Counted from the first letter of the stretch, positions 1 to 6,648 are shown. The stretch is 6,648 nucleotides of DNA from Lachnospiraceae bacterium UBA3801 (GCA_002368685.1 DFEN01000105.1:1-6648), one strand, 5' to 3'. Notes: generated from the sequence alone by a model not told the origin. Program-made: numbers and translations.

Positions 1-408
1 TCTAAGATTGATCCACTTCCAGGTGCTAAGGAGTTCCTTGATCAGCTAAGAGATGTAACTCAGACTATTATTATAAGTGATACATTTGAGCAGTTTGCTA
101 AGCCACTCATGAAGAAGCTTGGAATGCCAACTATTTTCTGCAATACCCTTGAGGTTGCTCCTGATGGCAAGATAACAGGCTATAAAATGCGTTGTGAGAA
201 ATCTAAGCTAACAACAGTAAAGGCTCTTCAGTCCTGCGGTTTTGATACAATCGCTACTGGTGACAGCTTCAATGACCTTGCAATGATTCAGGCAAGTAAG
301 GCAGGATTCCTGTTCAGATCAACAGAGCAGATCAAGGCAGATTATCCTGATCTTCCAGCCTATGAAGAATATTCGGACCTGCTAGCAGCATTTAAGGCGG
401 CCCTATAA
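1..408 (+). CDS. thrH: ThrH-like phosphoserine phosphatase / homoserine phosphotransferase (5' truncated)
   Basis: This is a HAD-superfamily phosphatase of the ThrH type. The frame is open from base 1 and gives 135 residues before TAA at 406-408; the family is about 200 residues long, so roughly the first 70, with the nucleophilic DxE/DxD motif I, lie left of the window. The ATG at 109 is internal, because conserved sequence precedes it. HAD motif II is seen as IIISDTF (Ser at 76-78), a conserved Lys in the EKSKLTTVKAL stretch, and motif IV as GDSFND (259-276), whose aspartates bind Mg2+. The run SDTFEQFAKPLMKKLGMPT closely follows the Pseudomonas ThrH pattern I recall. The family removes phosphate from phosphoserine in cytoplasmic serine synthesis, and Pseudomonas ThrH can also pass it to homoserine; which activity dominates here cannot be read from sequence. 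It is probably co-transcribed with the exporter 14 bases downstream. The family call is strong; the symbol is somewhat less sure. Confidence 0.88.
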   Translation, partial: SKIDPLPGAKEFLDQLRDVTQTIIISDTFEQFAKPLMKKLGMPTIFCNTLEVAPDGKITGYKMRCEKSKLTTVKALQSCGFDTIATGDSFNDLAMIQASKAGFLFRSTEQIKADYPDLPAYEEYSDLLAAFKAAL

Positions 409-422
409 TCAGGTGATAATAA

Positions 423-1763
423 ATGGAAAAAGAATATAGTCAGTCCCGTAGGCAGATGCTTACGGAGACTCCTATACCTAAGCTGATAGTGAAGCTTGCT
501 ATTCCTACCATTATCAGCATGATGGTTACGGCTTTATATAATTCAGCGGATACATACTTTGTGGGCAAGATATCTACCGAGGCGACAGCAGCGGTAGGTC
601 TTGTTTTTTCAGTTATGGCAATAATACAGGCACTGGGTTTTTTCTGCGGTCATGGATCGGGAAACTACCTGTCGAGAATGCTGGGGGCTGGTAAGAAGGA
701 AGAGGCAAATGTAATGGCCTCGACAGGCTTTACTCTGGCACTTATTCTCGGAACTATTCTGGCGGTGGTTGGAAATCTGTTTATTCATAAAATATCCGGA
801 TGGGTTGGTTCGACTCCTACTACCATAGAAGATACCGAAAAATATATGAGAATCATTCTTATAGGTGCACCTTTTATGATGGGGCAGTTTGTCATAAATA
901 ATCAGCTGCGTTTTCAGGGAAGTGCCTTCTATGCGATGATTGGTCTCATGTGTGGTGCGGTTATAAATATATTCCTGGATCCACTACTGATACTATACTG
1001 TAAGATGGGAGTTCAGGGGGCTGCCATAGCGACAGTTGCGGGACAGATAACCAGCTTCTTTGTACTTCTGCTGGGTAGTATGAGAGGCGAGAATATCAAG
1101 CTGAATGTAAGGAATATAAAGTTCTCGACAAGATTCTTTGTGGAGATAGTAAATGGCGGAGCCCCATCTCTTCTGAGACAGGGAATGGCTGCAGTTTCAA
1201 CCCTTATGTTGAATTCCGCTGCAGGTAGATTCGGAGGAGACGCTGCAATAGCAGGTATGTCCATCGTCACAAGAGTTATGCTCATGATGATTTCAGCTCT
1301 TATTGGTTTTGGACAAGGATATCAGCCGGTGTGCTCCTTTAATTACGGAGCAGGCCTTCGTGATAGAGTGAAGCAGGGATATTATTTCTGTCTCCGATGG
1401 GGATTCATATTCCTTCTTGCAGTAGGAGTGTTGTGTTTTACATTTGCTCCCGAGATAGTAGGATGGTTCAGAGATGATCCCGAGGTAATAAAGGTTGGAG
1501 CCTTTGCACTTAGATGTCAGTCCTCAGTCATTTCACTGTCAGCACCAATAGTGATGACCAATATGATGCTACAGTCCATCGGTGCGGGACTCAGAGCAAG
1601 TATACTTGCATCGGCAAGAAATGGACTATTCTTTATACCGCTAATAATAGTTCTCCCGATATTCTTCGGATTGACGGGAGTTCAGATAACACAGACTGTG
1701 TCTGATGTGATGACGATGATATTAACAGTTCCGATGGCCTATTCGGAGCTAAGGAAAATGTGA
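423..1763 (+). CDS. MATE family multidrug/metabolite efflux transporter
   Basis: This 446-residue integral membrane protein has the normal MATE length and about 12 hydrophobic helices arranged as two related halves. The N-terminal half opens with a short polar tail, then IPKLIVKLAIPTIISMMV and YNSADTYFVGKI (about residues 18-50), a typical MATE helix 1 with Asp43. The second half restarts at the GGAPSLLRQG segment (from residue 245), with GQGYQPVCSFNYGAG at about 297-311, both typical of DinF/MepA-like MATE proteins in Firmicutes. Members export drugs or metabolites by Na+ or H+ antiport; substrate and ion cannot be assigned here. The start is supported by AGGTGAT at 411-417, six bases before the ATG. 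It sits between thrH and the membrane protease gene in a tight same-strand run. Its TGA stop shares its A with a following ATG (1763) that opens only an eight-codon frame. The family call is very secure. Confidence 0.95.
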   Translation: MEKEYSQSRRQMLTETPIPKLIVKLAIPTIISMMVTALYNSADTYFVGKISTEATAAVGLVFSVMAIIQALGFFCGHGSGNYLSRMLGAGKKEEANVMASTGFTLALILGTILAVVGNLFIHKISGWVGSTPTTIEDTEKYMRIILIGAPFMMGQFVINNQLRFQGSAFYAMIGLMCGAVINIFLDPLLILYCKMGVQGAAIATVAGQITSFFVLLLGSMRGENIKLNVRNIKFSTRFFVEIVNGGAPSLLRQGMAAVSTLMLNSAAGRFGGDAAIAGMSIVTRVMLMMISALIGFGQGYQPVCSFNYGAGLRDRVKQGYYFCLRWGFIFLLAVGVLCFTFAPEIVGWFRDDPEVIKVGAFALRCQSSVISLSAPIVMTNMMLQSIGAGLRASILASARNGLFFIPLIIVLPIFFGLTGVQITQTVSDVMTMILTVPMAYSELRKM

Positions 1764-1768
1764 TGGAT

Positions 1769-1776
1769 AAGGAGAT
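1769..1776 (+). promoter_or_regulatory. Ribosome binding site that selects the TTG start of the CPBP protease
   Basis: AAGGAGAT is a near-perfect anti-16S match. Its GGAG core ends seven bases before the TTG at 1782. The nearby ATG at 1763 is in another frame and stops after eight codons, and the next in-frame ATG, the M at residue 87, would remove the first two membrane helices. The site therefore decides the TTG start. Confidence 0.8.
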
Positions 1777-1781
1777 ATACG

Positions 1782-2783
1782 TTGGATAGAAAGAAGATTA
1801 AAAGTGATTATGCATGGCTAGGTTTTTCGTTTTTTCTATTTGTGATAGCTTTAGAGGTTTCGAGCTATTTTATTTTGTTCTTAATTAGAAAGAATAATAT
1901 CGATTTTCAAAATAACAGCTGGTTAACCTTCATTTTGGGTCTTGCGCCAATATGGGCAGTTGGTTTCCCTGTTTGCCTTGCTGTTATCAGTAGACTTAAG
2001 TCTAAGAAGCCAGAAGAGAATAAAATAGAAGTTAAAAGTATGTTTAAGTTTTATTTTGTTGTTGCCTTTGTGATGATGGCTTCAAATATTCTTGGACTTA
2101 TCATCACAGCAATTATAGAAAAAGCTGCGGGGATTACAATCGAGAATTCAACTATTGATCTTATCAGTAAACAGAAGATATTACCAAGTATCATCTTTGC
2201 GGTTATTCTCGGACCTATTTTTGAGGAACTTGCATTTAGAAAGGTTATCATAGATAAACTGGGACAGTACAGTAAAAAGTATACGATACTCCTATCCGGA
2301 ATTATGTTCGGACTGTTCCATACAAATCTTCGTCAGTTCTTCTATGCTACAGCAATAGGAATTGTATTTGCATATGTTTATACAATTTCAGGAAAGATAA
2401 GATATTCAATCATACTTCATAGCACAGTTAATTTTATATCAGGAATCCTTCCGATGGCTATAATCAAGCATCTTGATTTAGAGGCAATTCAGAAGGTGGC
2501 TGAAGCGGATCCGACAGACCAGGCGGCTCAGCAGGCAGCTCTTGCAATGTATTCAGAACCGGCATTTCTAGGATTTTTGGGCTATTTAGTTATGATGGGT
2601 CTGATACTGCTGATTGGATTTATACTATTCTTTGACTTTATTAAGAATCTAAAGGTTGATGATACGGAGTCGCCTCTTAAAGGTAAGGGAGCTGGCCGGG
2701 CAGCCTTCTTCAATTGGGGAATAATACTTTTCATAATAATATCTGTTGCAGTGACAGTTGTTGAGATAATAGGGATGAATTGA
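1782..2783 (+). CDS. CPBP family (CAAX-type) intramembrane metalloprotease
   Basis: This 333-residue polytopic membrane protein carries all three CPBP (Abi/CAAX protease, M79-like) motifs: EExxxR at E148-E149-R153 (FEELAFR), FxxxH at F176-H180 (FGLFH), and HxxxN at H213-N217 (HSTVN). In this family the glutamates and histidines form the intramembrane active site. Hydrophobic helices are visible at about 12-35, 48-70, 88-112, 134-147, 168-226 (several), 261-284 and 310-330. A polar, Ala/Gln-rich loop at about 231-259 separates the catalytic core from two further C-terminal helices. Bacterial members include bacteriocin-immunity and membrane-signalling proteins, but the substrate here is unknown. 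The start is TTG, chosen from the strong AAGGAGAT site at 1769-1776. The gene lies 18 bases after the MATE gene and 3 bases before the ABC-F gene, with tandem stops TGA TAA. The first half reads more AT-rich than the MATE gene, perhaps only because of its hydrophobic codons. The family is secure; the role is not known. Confidence 0.92.
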   Translation: MDRKKIKSDYAWLGFSFFLFVIALEVSSYFILFLIRKNNIDFQNNSWLTFILGLAPIWAVGFPVCLAVISRLKSKKPEENKIEVKSMFKFYFVVAFVMMASNILGLIITAIIEKAAGITIENSTIDLISKQKILPSIIFAVILGPIFEELAFRKVIIDKLGQYSKKYTILLSGIMFGLFHTNLRQFFYATAIGIVFAYVYTISGKIRYSIILHSTVNFISGILPMAIIKHLDLEAIQKVAEADPTDQAAQQAALAMYSEPAFLGFLGYLVMMGLILLIGFILFFDFIKNLKVDDTESPLKGKGAGRAAFFNWGIILFIIISVAVTVVEIIGMN

Positions 2784-2786
2784 TAA

Positions 2787-4721
2787 ATGATACTTGCATG
2801 TCAAAACATTACTAAGAGCTACGCGGAAAATGTAGTTCTGAAGAATGTTAATTTTCATATAGAAAAGAATGATAAGTGTGGAATCGTCGGTATTAATGGT
2901 GCCGGCAAGACCACACTTCTTCGCGTTATATTAGGTGAAGAGGAGGCGGATAGCGGAAATGTTGTCGTGTCCCGGGATGTAAGAATGGGATACCTGTCAC
3001 AGACTCAGGATACAGAATTGGATAACACCATTTACGGAGCTATGCAGGAAGCAAAGAAATATATACTGGAAATGGAAGAACGCCTGCGTCAGCTGGAGAA
3101 GGAAATGGAAGGTAAGACGGAGCAAGAGCTTGCGCCTATCCTTGAAGCTTATAACAGACTATCTACAGCATATGATAGAGAAAATGGTTACGCTTACGAA
3201 AGCGAGATAACAGGAGTTATCGCAGGTCTAGGCTTTGCTGAGGCAGACTATGATAGACCTATTGAGAGTCTCTCCGGTGGTCAGAAGATGAGAGTGGCTC
3301 TAGGAAGACTGCTGCTAAGTCATCCGGATATAATCATCCTCGATGAGCCTACAAACCATCTGGATATGAAGTCCATCAGCTGGCTGGAGAGTTTCCTTGC
3401 GTCTTATCCGGGAGCCGTAATTGTTGTAAGCCATGATAGATATTTTATAGATAAGGTTACCAACAAGATAATAGAGATAGATCAGGGAGTGTCTGAGGTC
3501 TATAACGGTAGCTATTCCTACTATAGTCATGAGAAGGCAAAACGTAGACAGGCTAAGCTTAATGCTTACTATAAGCAGCAGGCAGAAATACAGCACGAGC
3601 AGGAAGTAATCGCTAAGCTTAAGCAGTTCAATAGAGAGAAATCCATTAAACGTGCAGAGAGTAGAGAGAAGAAGCTCGATAAGATAGAGGTTCTGGATAA
3701 GCCAACAGAGGAAAGAACCGATATGAGACTCAGACTTGAACCAAATACTGAGTCTGGTGAAGATGTGCTTCTTGTCGAAGAACTCTCAAAATCCTATGGA
3801 GATAATCTCTTGTTCGAACATCTTGGGATGGATATAAAAAGAGGAGAGAAAGTGGCTCTTATCGGAGGTAATGGAACGGGTAAGACTACAATACTTAAAC
3901 TTATTGCCAGACTTCTTCCAAAGGATGCCGGAAATGTAACACTCGGTTCAAGAGTTAGGATAGGCTATTTCGATCAGGAGCATCATGACTTAAATCCTAA
4001 TAAAACTATATTCGATGAGATGTCGGATTCATTTCCGGACTTAAATAATACGAAGATTAGAAATGTGTTAGCAGCCTTTCTTTTCACTGGGGAGGATGTG
4101 TTCAAGATGGTAGGTGACCTCTCCGGAGGTGAAAGAGGAAGACTATCTCTTGCAAAGCTTATGCTGTCTCCTGCGAATTTTCTGGTTCTCGACGAGCCGA
4201 CCAATCATCTGGATATTCCATCTAAGGAAATCCTAGAGGATGCGCTGAGTGCTTATACCGGAACTGTCCTCTATGTAAGTCATGATAGATACTTTATTAA
4301 CAAGACAGCAACAAGAATCCTTGAACTTAGATCCAAAGTGCTGACAAATTACAAAGGCAATTACGATTACTATGAGGAGAAGAAGGACGAAGCTTTTGGA
4401 GTGCAGCATCCTGATCTTACTTCTTCTAATGCTAGTGGAGTTGATGCGCAGTCAGAAACTAATACTAAGTCTGAAGGACGTATGGAGTATGAGGCTAAGA
4501 AGCAGTCCTACGCTGAGCAGCGTAAGAAGGAAAATGCCATCCGAAGAGTTGAAAATGCGATAGAGAAAAATGAGCAGGAAATGTCTGAGATAGAAGAAAA
4601 GCTAAATGATCCTGCAAATGGAACTAATATGGAGCTTCTTATGGAACTTAGCTCAAAGAAAGAGGAGATAGAAGCTGCTCTTGAAAAACTCTACTCAGAG
4701 TGGGAAGAGCTTCAATCTTAA
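2787..4721 (+). CDS. ABC-F family ATPase (ribosome-associated, YdiF-like)
   Basis: This 644-residue soluble protein has two ATP-binding cassettes and no membrane segments, the ABC-F arrangement. Cassette 1 has Walker A GINGAGKTT (35-43), signature LSGGQ (162-166), Walker B with D186-E187 followed by PTNHLD, and switch His216. Cassette 2 has Walker A GGNGTGKTT (360-368), signature LSGGE (445-449), Walker B D469-E470 with PTNHLD, and switch His499. A charged linker (about 234-320, with KQFNREKSIKRAESREKK from residue 279) corresponds to the P-site tRNA interaction motif that reaches into the ribosome. A Ser/Thr/Asn-rich spacer (about 534-563) leads to a Glu/Lys-rich C-terminal coiled coil (about 566-644). 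Both cassettes look catalytically intact. ABC-F proteins rescue or modulate stalled ribosomes and some give antibiotic resistance; length, N-terminus and coiled coil resemble Bacillus YdiF more than dedicated resistance factors, from memory. The ATG is three bases after the CPBP stop, with a weaker AGGGA at 2771-2775, so translational coupling is likely. Confidence 0.93.
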   Translation: MILACQNITKSYAENVVLKNVNFHIEKNDKCGIVGINGAGKTTLLRVILGEEEADSGNVVVSRDVRMGYLSQTQDTELDNTIYGAMQEAKKYILEMEERLRQLEKEMEGKTEQELAPILEAYNRLSTAYDRENGYAYESEITGVIAGLGFAEADYDRPIESLSGGQKMRVALGRLLLSHPDIIILDEPTNHLDMKSISWLESFLASYPGAVIVVSHDRYFIDKVTNKIIEIDQGVSEVYNGSYSYYSHEKAKRRQAKLNAYYKQQAEIQHEQEVIAKLKQFNREKSIKRAESREKKLDKIEVLDKPTEERTDMRLRLEPNTESGEDVLLVEELSKSYGDNLLFEHLGMDIKRGEKVALIGGNGTGKTTILKLIARLLPKDAGNVTLGSRVRIGYFDQEHHDLNPNKTIFDEMSDSFPDLNNTKIRNVLAAFLFTGEDVFKMVGDLSGGERGRLSLAKLMLSPANFLVLDEPTNHLDIPSKEILEDALSAYTGTVLYVSHDRYFINKTATRILELRSKVLTNYKGNYDYYEEKKDEAFGVQHPDLTSSNASGVDAQSETNTKSEGRMEYEAKKQSYAEQRKKENAIRRVENAIEKNEQEMSEIEEKLNDPANGTNMELLMELSSKKEEIEAALEKLYSEWEELQS

Positions 4722-4768
4722 TATCCTATAAGTTCTGAAACGTAGGTTTGATTTTTGATAAAAAAGAT

Positions 4769-4798
4769 AAAAATAATCACATTTTCCATCTTATTTTT
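4769..4798 (+). repeat. A/T-only inverted repeat overlapping the promoter spacer
   Basis: AAAAATAA at 4769-4776 is exactly matched by its reverse complement TTATTTTT at 4791-4798, with 14 bases between. The right arm abuts the extended -10 element. It could be an operator, a weak T-rich terminator hairpin for the upstream genes, or chance in AT-rich DNA. Confidence 0.4.
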
Positions 4799-4806
4799 GC
4801 TATAAT
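4777..4806 (+). promoter_or_regulatory. Probable sigma-A promoter for the beta-glucosidase gene (extended -10)
   Basis: A perfect TATAAT lies at 4801-4806, and the TG at 4798-4799 one base before it makes an extended -10 (TGCTATAAT). The best -35 match 18 bases upstream is TCACAT (4777-4782), which is poor, so the extended -10 probably carries recognition. Transcription would start near 4811-4814, giving an untranslated leader of about 43 bases. This assignment is inferred from consensus only. Confidence 0.6.
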
Positions 4807-4838
4807 AAAAGTTGGGTTTTTTTGAACCACCTGGTATT

Positions 4839-4846
4839 GGGAGGAG
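4839..4846 (+). promoter_or_regulatory. Ribosome binding site of the beta-glucosidase gene
   Basis: GGGAGGAG ends nine bases before the ATG at 4856 and supports that start, which also matches the usual N-terminus of GH1 enzymes (FPKDFIWGAATASYQVEG). Confidence 0.75.
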
Positions 4847-4855
4847 ATATAATAA

Positions 4856-6196
4856 ATGAGTTTTCCAAAGGATTTTATATGGGGAGCTGCCACAGCATCA
4901 TATCAGGTTGAGGGAGCTTACAACGAAGATGGAAAGGGCCTTAACGTATGGGATGTAACAACAAGTGTTAATGGCCGAGTTAAACATAATGAAAATGGTA
5001 ACATAGCATGTGACCATTATCATAGATACAAAGAGGATATAAAGCTTTTCCAGGAAATGGGAATAAAATATTACCGTTTCTCGATAAGCTGGAGCAGGGT
5101 AATACCTGATGGAATAGGTGAGGTGAACGAGAAGGGAATCCAGTTCTATAGTGATCTCGTTGATGAGCTTCTCGCAGTAGGAATAACACCACTTATAACA
5201 TTATTCCATTGGGATCTTCCATATGAGTTATATCTACGAGGAGCATATGGCAATCCTGATTTTCCTCAGTGGTTTGAAAAATATACTAAGGTAGTAATAG
5301 ATGCCCTGTCAGATAGAGTTAAGTACTGGATAACCTTTAATGAGCCTCAGTGCTTTATTGGAAACGGCTATTGGTTAGGCGGACATGCTCCTTTCCATAA
5401 GTGTGACAATAGAACTGTGCTTAGAATGATTCATAACTATCTGCTCGCTCATGGTAGAGCTGTTAAATGCATTCGTGAGAATGCGAAGACTGAGCCTAAG
5501 ATAGGCATCGCGCCTATAGCTCCAGTTAGAATACCAAAATCTGATTCGGCGGAAGATATAGAGGCTGCAAGAAAAGAGAGCTTCTCTCTTAATGATATGT
5601 TCTTCTCACTTGCACTTTATTCAGATCCTATTGTCCTGGGTAAATATCCAGAGGATGCCTATGAGATGTTTGGGGAGGAGATGCCAGTAGTTAAGCCTGG
5701 AGATATGGAGATTATTTCACAGCCACTGGATTTCTATGGAATGAATATTTACTACAGTGCTGCGAATGATGTAGATGAAGGCTATAGAGCCAATGAATAT
5801 ACGGGAATACCTCGTAATGCTCTGGGTTGGGTTATTGATCCAAGAGTAATGTATTGGTCACCAAAGTTTGTATATGAGAGATATGGTCTTCCTATCCTCA
5901 TGACAGAAAATGGTATGGCTGTAAATGATACAGTATCGCTTGATGGCAAGGTTCATGATCCTCAGAGAATAGATTTTATGAACAGATATCTGAGGGAGTA
6001 TAAGAGAGCAGGTGAGGATGGAGTTCCTCTTATGGGGTACCTCTACTGGTCTGCTATGGATAACTTCGAATGGGCTCATGGATATGATATGAGATTTGGA
6101 CTCATACATGTTGATTACCGTGACCAGACAAGAATCATCAAGGATTCAGGATATTGGTTTAAATCTGTTATTGAAAGTAACGGTGAAAATATTTAA
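4856..6196 (+). CDS. bglA: Glycoside hydrolase family 1 beta-glucosidase
   Basis: This 446-residue cytoplasmic enzyme has the usual GH1 length and no signal peptide. The N-terminal GH1 signature FIWGAATASYQVEG spans residues 7-20, with Gln17 in the sugar-binding site. HWDLP begins at His118, TFNEP carries the acid/base Glu163 with Asn162, and LMTENGM carries the nucleophile Glu351. Near the C-terminus, NFEWAHGYDMRFG (Glu405, Trp406) is the glycone-binding loop of enzymes for unphosphorylated sugars; GH1 6-phospho-glucosidases usually have a Ser/Lys/Tyr phosphate-binding pattern there instead. It should therefore split cellobiose or other beta-glucosides (perhaps also galactosides) taken up unphosphorylated, by the retaining mechanism. 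No sugar transporter, PTS protein or dedicated regulator is in view. It has its own promoter upstream and may be co-transcribed with nrdR 43 bases downstream. All catalytic residues are present. The family is certain; exact substrate and the symbol bglA are by analogy. Confidence 0.95.
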   Translation: MSFPKDFIWGAATASYQVEGAYNEDGKGLNVWDVTTSVNGRVKHNENGNIACDHYHRYKEDIKLFQEMGIKYYRFSISWSRVIPDGIGEVNEKGIQFYSDLVDELLAVGITPLITLFHWDLPYELYLRGAYGNPDFPQWFEKYTKVVIDALSDRVKYWITFNEPQCFIGNGYWLGGHAPFHKCDNRTVLRMIHNYLLAHGRAVKCIRENAKTEPKIGIAPIAPVRIPKSDSAEDIEAARKESFSLNDMFFSLALYSDPIVLGKYPEDAYEMFGEEMPVVKPGDMEIISQPLDFYGMNIYYSAANDVDEGYRANEYTGIPRNALGWVIDPRVMYWSPKFVYERYGLPILMTENGMAVNDTVSLDGKVHDPQRIDFMNRYLREYKRAGEDGVPLMGYLYWSAMDNFEWAHGYDMRFGLIHVDYRDQTRIIKDSGYWFKSVIESNGENI

Positions 6197-6239
6197 AAAT
6201 GCAAATTGAAGAAACTTTAATTAAAGGAGAAATAGATAT

Positions 6240-6648
6240 ATGAAATGTCCATTTTGTGGAGATGAGGAAACCCGAGTAATTGATTCACGTCCAGCTGATG
6301 ATAATACAGCTATAAGAAGACGTCGTCAGTGTGATGTTTGTGGTAAGAGGTTTACTACATTTGAAAAGGTAGAAGCTACACCACTTATGGTTATCAAGAA
6401 GGATAAGAGCAGGGAACCTTATGATAGAGAGAAGATAGTTCAGGGACTTATTCGTAGTTGCCACAAAAGACCTGTTCCTATGGAGAAGATCGAAGAGTGC
6501 GTAAATGAGATAGAGTCTGCTATCTACAATCTTGAATCCAGAGAGGTTGATAGTAATGTTATCGGCGAGATAGTAATGGATAAAATAAAGAACCTCGATG
6601 GCGTTGCATATGTTAGATTTGCATCAGTTTATAGAGAGTTCAAGGATG
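6240..6648 (+). CDS. nrdR: Transcriptional repressor NrdR (3' truncated)
   Basis: NrdR represses ribonucleotide reductase operons by sensing ATP/dATP, acting as a DNA-binding oligomer in the cytoplasm. The reading frame starts at ATG 6240 and runs open to the right edge, giving 136 full codons; the family is about 150 residues, so only around 15 are missing. The N-terminal zinc ribbon has cysteines C3, C6, C31 and C34 (MKCPFC and CDVCGKRF), with the Arg-rich RRRRQC patch before the second pair. The ATP-cone domain begins at about residue 49 ([17 protein letters not shown]) and continues to the edge, including [15 protein letters not shown], a hallmark NrdR ending. The start is supported by AAAGGAG at 6223-6229, ten bases upstream. 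No NrdR-box-like palindrome was recognised in the window. The gene usually neighbours replication, sporulation or nrd genes, so following a glucosidase gene is a little unusual. The assignment is very secure. Confidence 0.96.
   Translation, partial: MKCPFCGDEETRVIDSRPADDNTAIRRRRQCDVCGKRFTTFEKVEATPLMVIKKDKSREPYDREKIVQGLIRSCHKRPVPMEKIEECVNEIESAIYNLESREVDSNVIGEIVMDKIKNLDGVAYVRFASVYREFKD

Larger units (their letters stand above)
4722..4855 (+). other. AT-rich intergenic region between the ABC-F and glucosidase genes
   Basis: This is the only sizeable non-coding gap in the window. From left to right it holds a short AAAC/GTTT inverted repeat (4738-4741 and 4746-4749) followed by GATTTTTGAT, which is too weak to call a terminator. 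Next comes an A/T-only inverted repeat (4769-4776 and 4791-4798), then a promoter (-10 at 4801-4806), a T7 run (4817-4823), and the ribosome binding site of the glucosidase. No small ORF with a plausible start signal was noticed. The end of the upstream transcription unit is probably here, but no GC-rich stem with a U-tract was found. Confidence 0.7.

Noticed and set aside
109..111. ATG at 109 as the start of a small phosphatase-like gene
   Set aside because: The same frame is open to base 1 and carries HAD motif II (SDTF) before this ATG, so it is an internal methionine of a gene cut by the window edge.
404..409. TATAAT at the end of thrH, a possible promoter for the MATE gene
   Set aside because: It overlaps the thrH stop codon, has no -35 match at 16-18 bases, and would start RNA at or inside the ribosome site of the MATE gene.
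537..542. TATAAT inside the MATE gene
   Set aside because: It lies inside conserved coding sequence (LYNSAD) and has no -35 partner or downstream start that would need it.
1013..1285. Minus-strand open frame within the MATE gene
   Set aside because: It is a shadow of the MATE coding strand, with no ribosome site or recognisable domain. The same holds for the other antisense and out-of-frame open stretches in the window.
4372..4563. Out-of-frame plus-strand open stretch inside the ABC-F gene
   Set aside because: It is an Arg/Leu-rich shadow of the Glu/Lys-rich C-terminal region, and the ABC-F frame remains intact to its stop.
4736..4752. Possible CcpA cre-like site (TGAAACGTAGGTTTGA)
   Set aside because: The central CG and half-site spacing do not fit the cre consensus, and the symmetry is only four bases per arm.
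4736..4760. Intrinsic terminator after the ABC-F gene
   Set aside because: The AAAC/GTTT stem has four pairs with a single G-C, and the following T-run is only five bases, so it is too weak to call.

Overview
The window looks like ordinary chromosomal DNA of a moderately AT-rich Gram-positive bacterium. A Clostridia/Lachnospiraceae-type genome (Butyrivibrio- or Roseburia-like) is my best guess. The reasons are the purine-rich GGAG-type ribosome binding sites, AGA/ATA-rich codon use, the gene families present (ThrH-type HAD phosphatase, MATE exporter, CPBP protease, ABC-F with a C-terminal coiled coil, cytoplasmic GH1 glucosidase, NrdR) and all genes lying on one strand. The taxonomic call is inference.

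Layout, all on the + strand. Positions 1-408 hold the C-terminal two thirds of a ThrH-like phosphoserine phosphatase, cut by the left edge. Positions 423-1763 encode a 12-helix MATE exporter. Positions 1782-2783 encode a membrane CPBP (CAAX-type) protease that starts at TTG. Positions 2787-4721 encode a duplicated-ATPase ABC-F protein. The gaps between these four genes are 14, 18 and 3 bases, so they probably form one transcription unit whose promoter lies left of the window. A 134-base AT-rich gap (4722-4855) follows, with a good extended -10 promoter. Then come a GH1 beta-glucosidase (4856-6196) and, 43 bases on, nrdR (6240 to the right edge, cut near its C-terminus).

How the genes might work together: the first block joins an amino-acid phosphatase/phosphotransferase to three genes often tied to envelope or translation stress (exporter, membrane protease, ribosome-associated ABC-F). 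A shared protective role is possible but not shown by the sequence. The second block pairs cytoplasmic beta-glucoside hydrolysis with the repressor of ribonucleotide reductase genes. I see no functional link there beyond likely co-transcription.

I found no RNA genes, insertion sequences, CRISPR arrays, attachment sites or clear intrinsic terminators. I do not think the window holds a clearly new biological system. The points most worth checking are the MATE-CPBP-ABC-F grouping, the TTG start overlapped by a well-placed eight-codon mini-ORF, and the inverted repeat and T-run around the glucosidase promoter.
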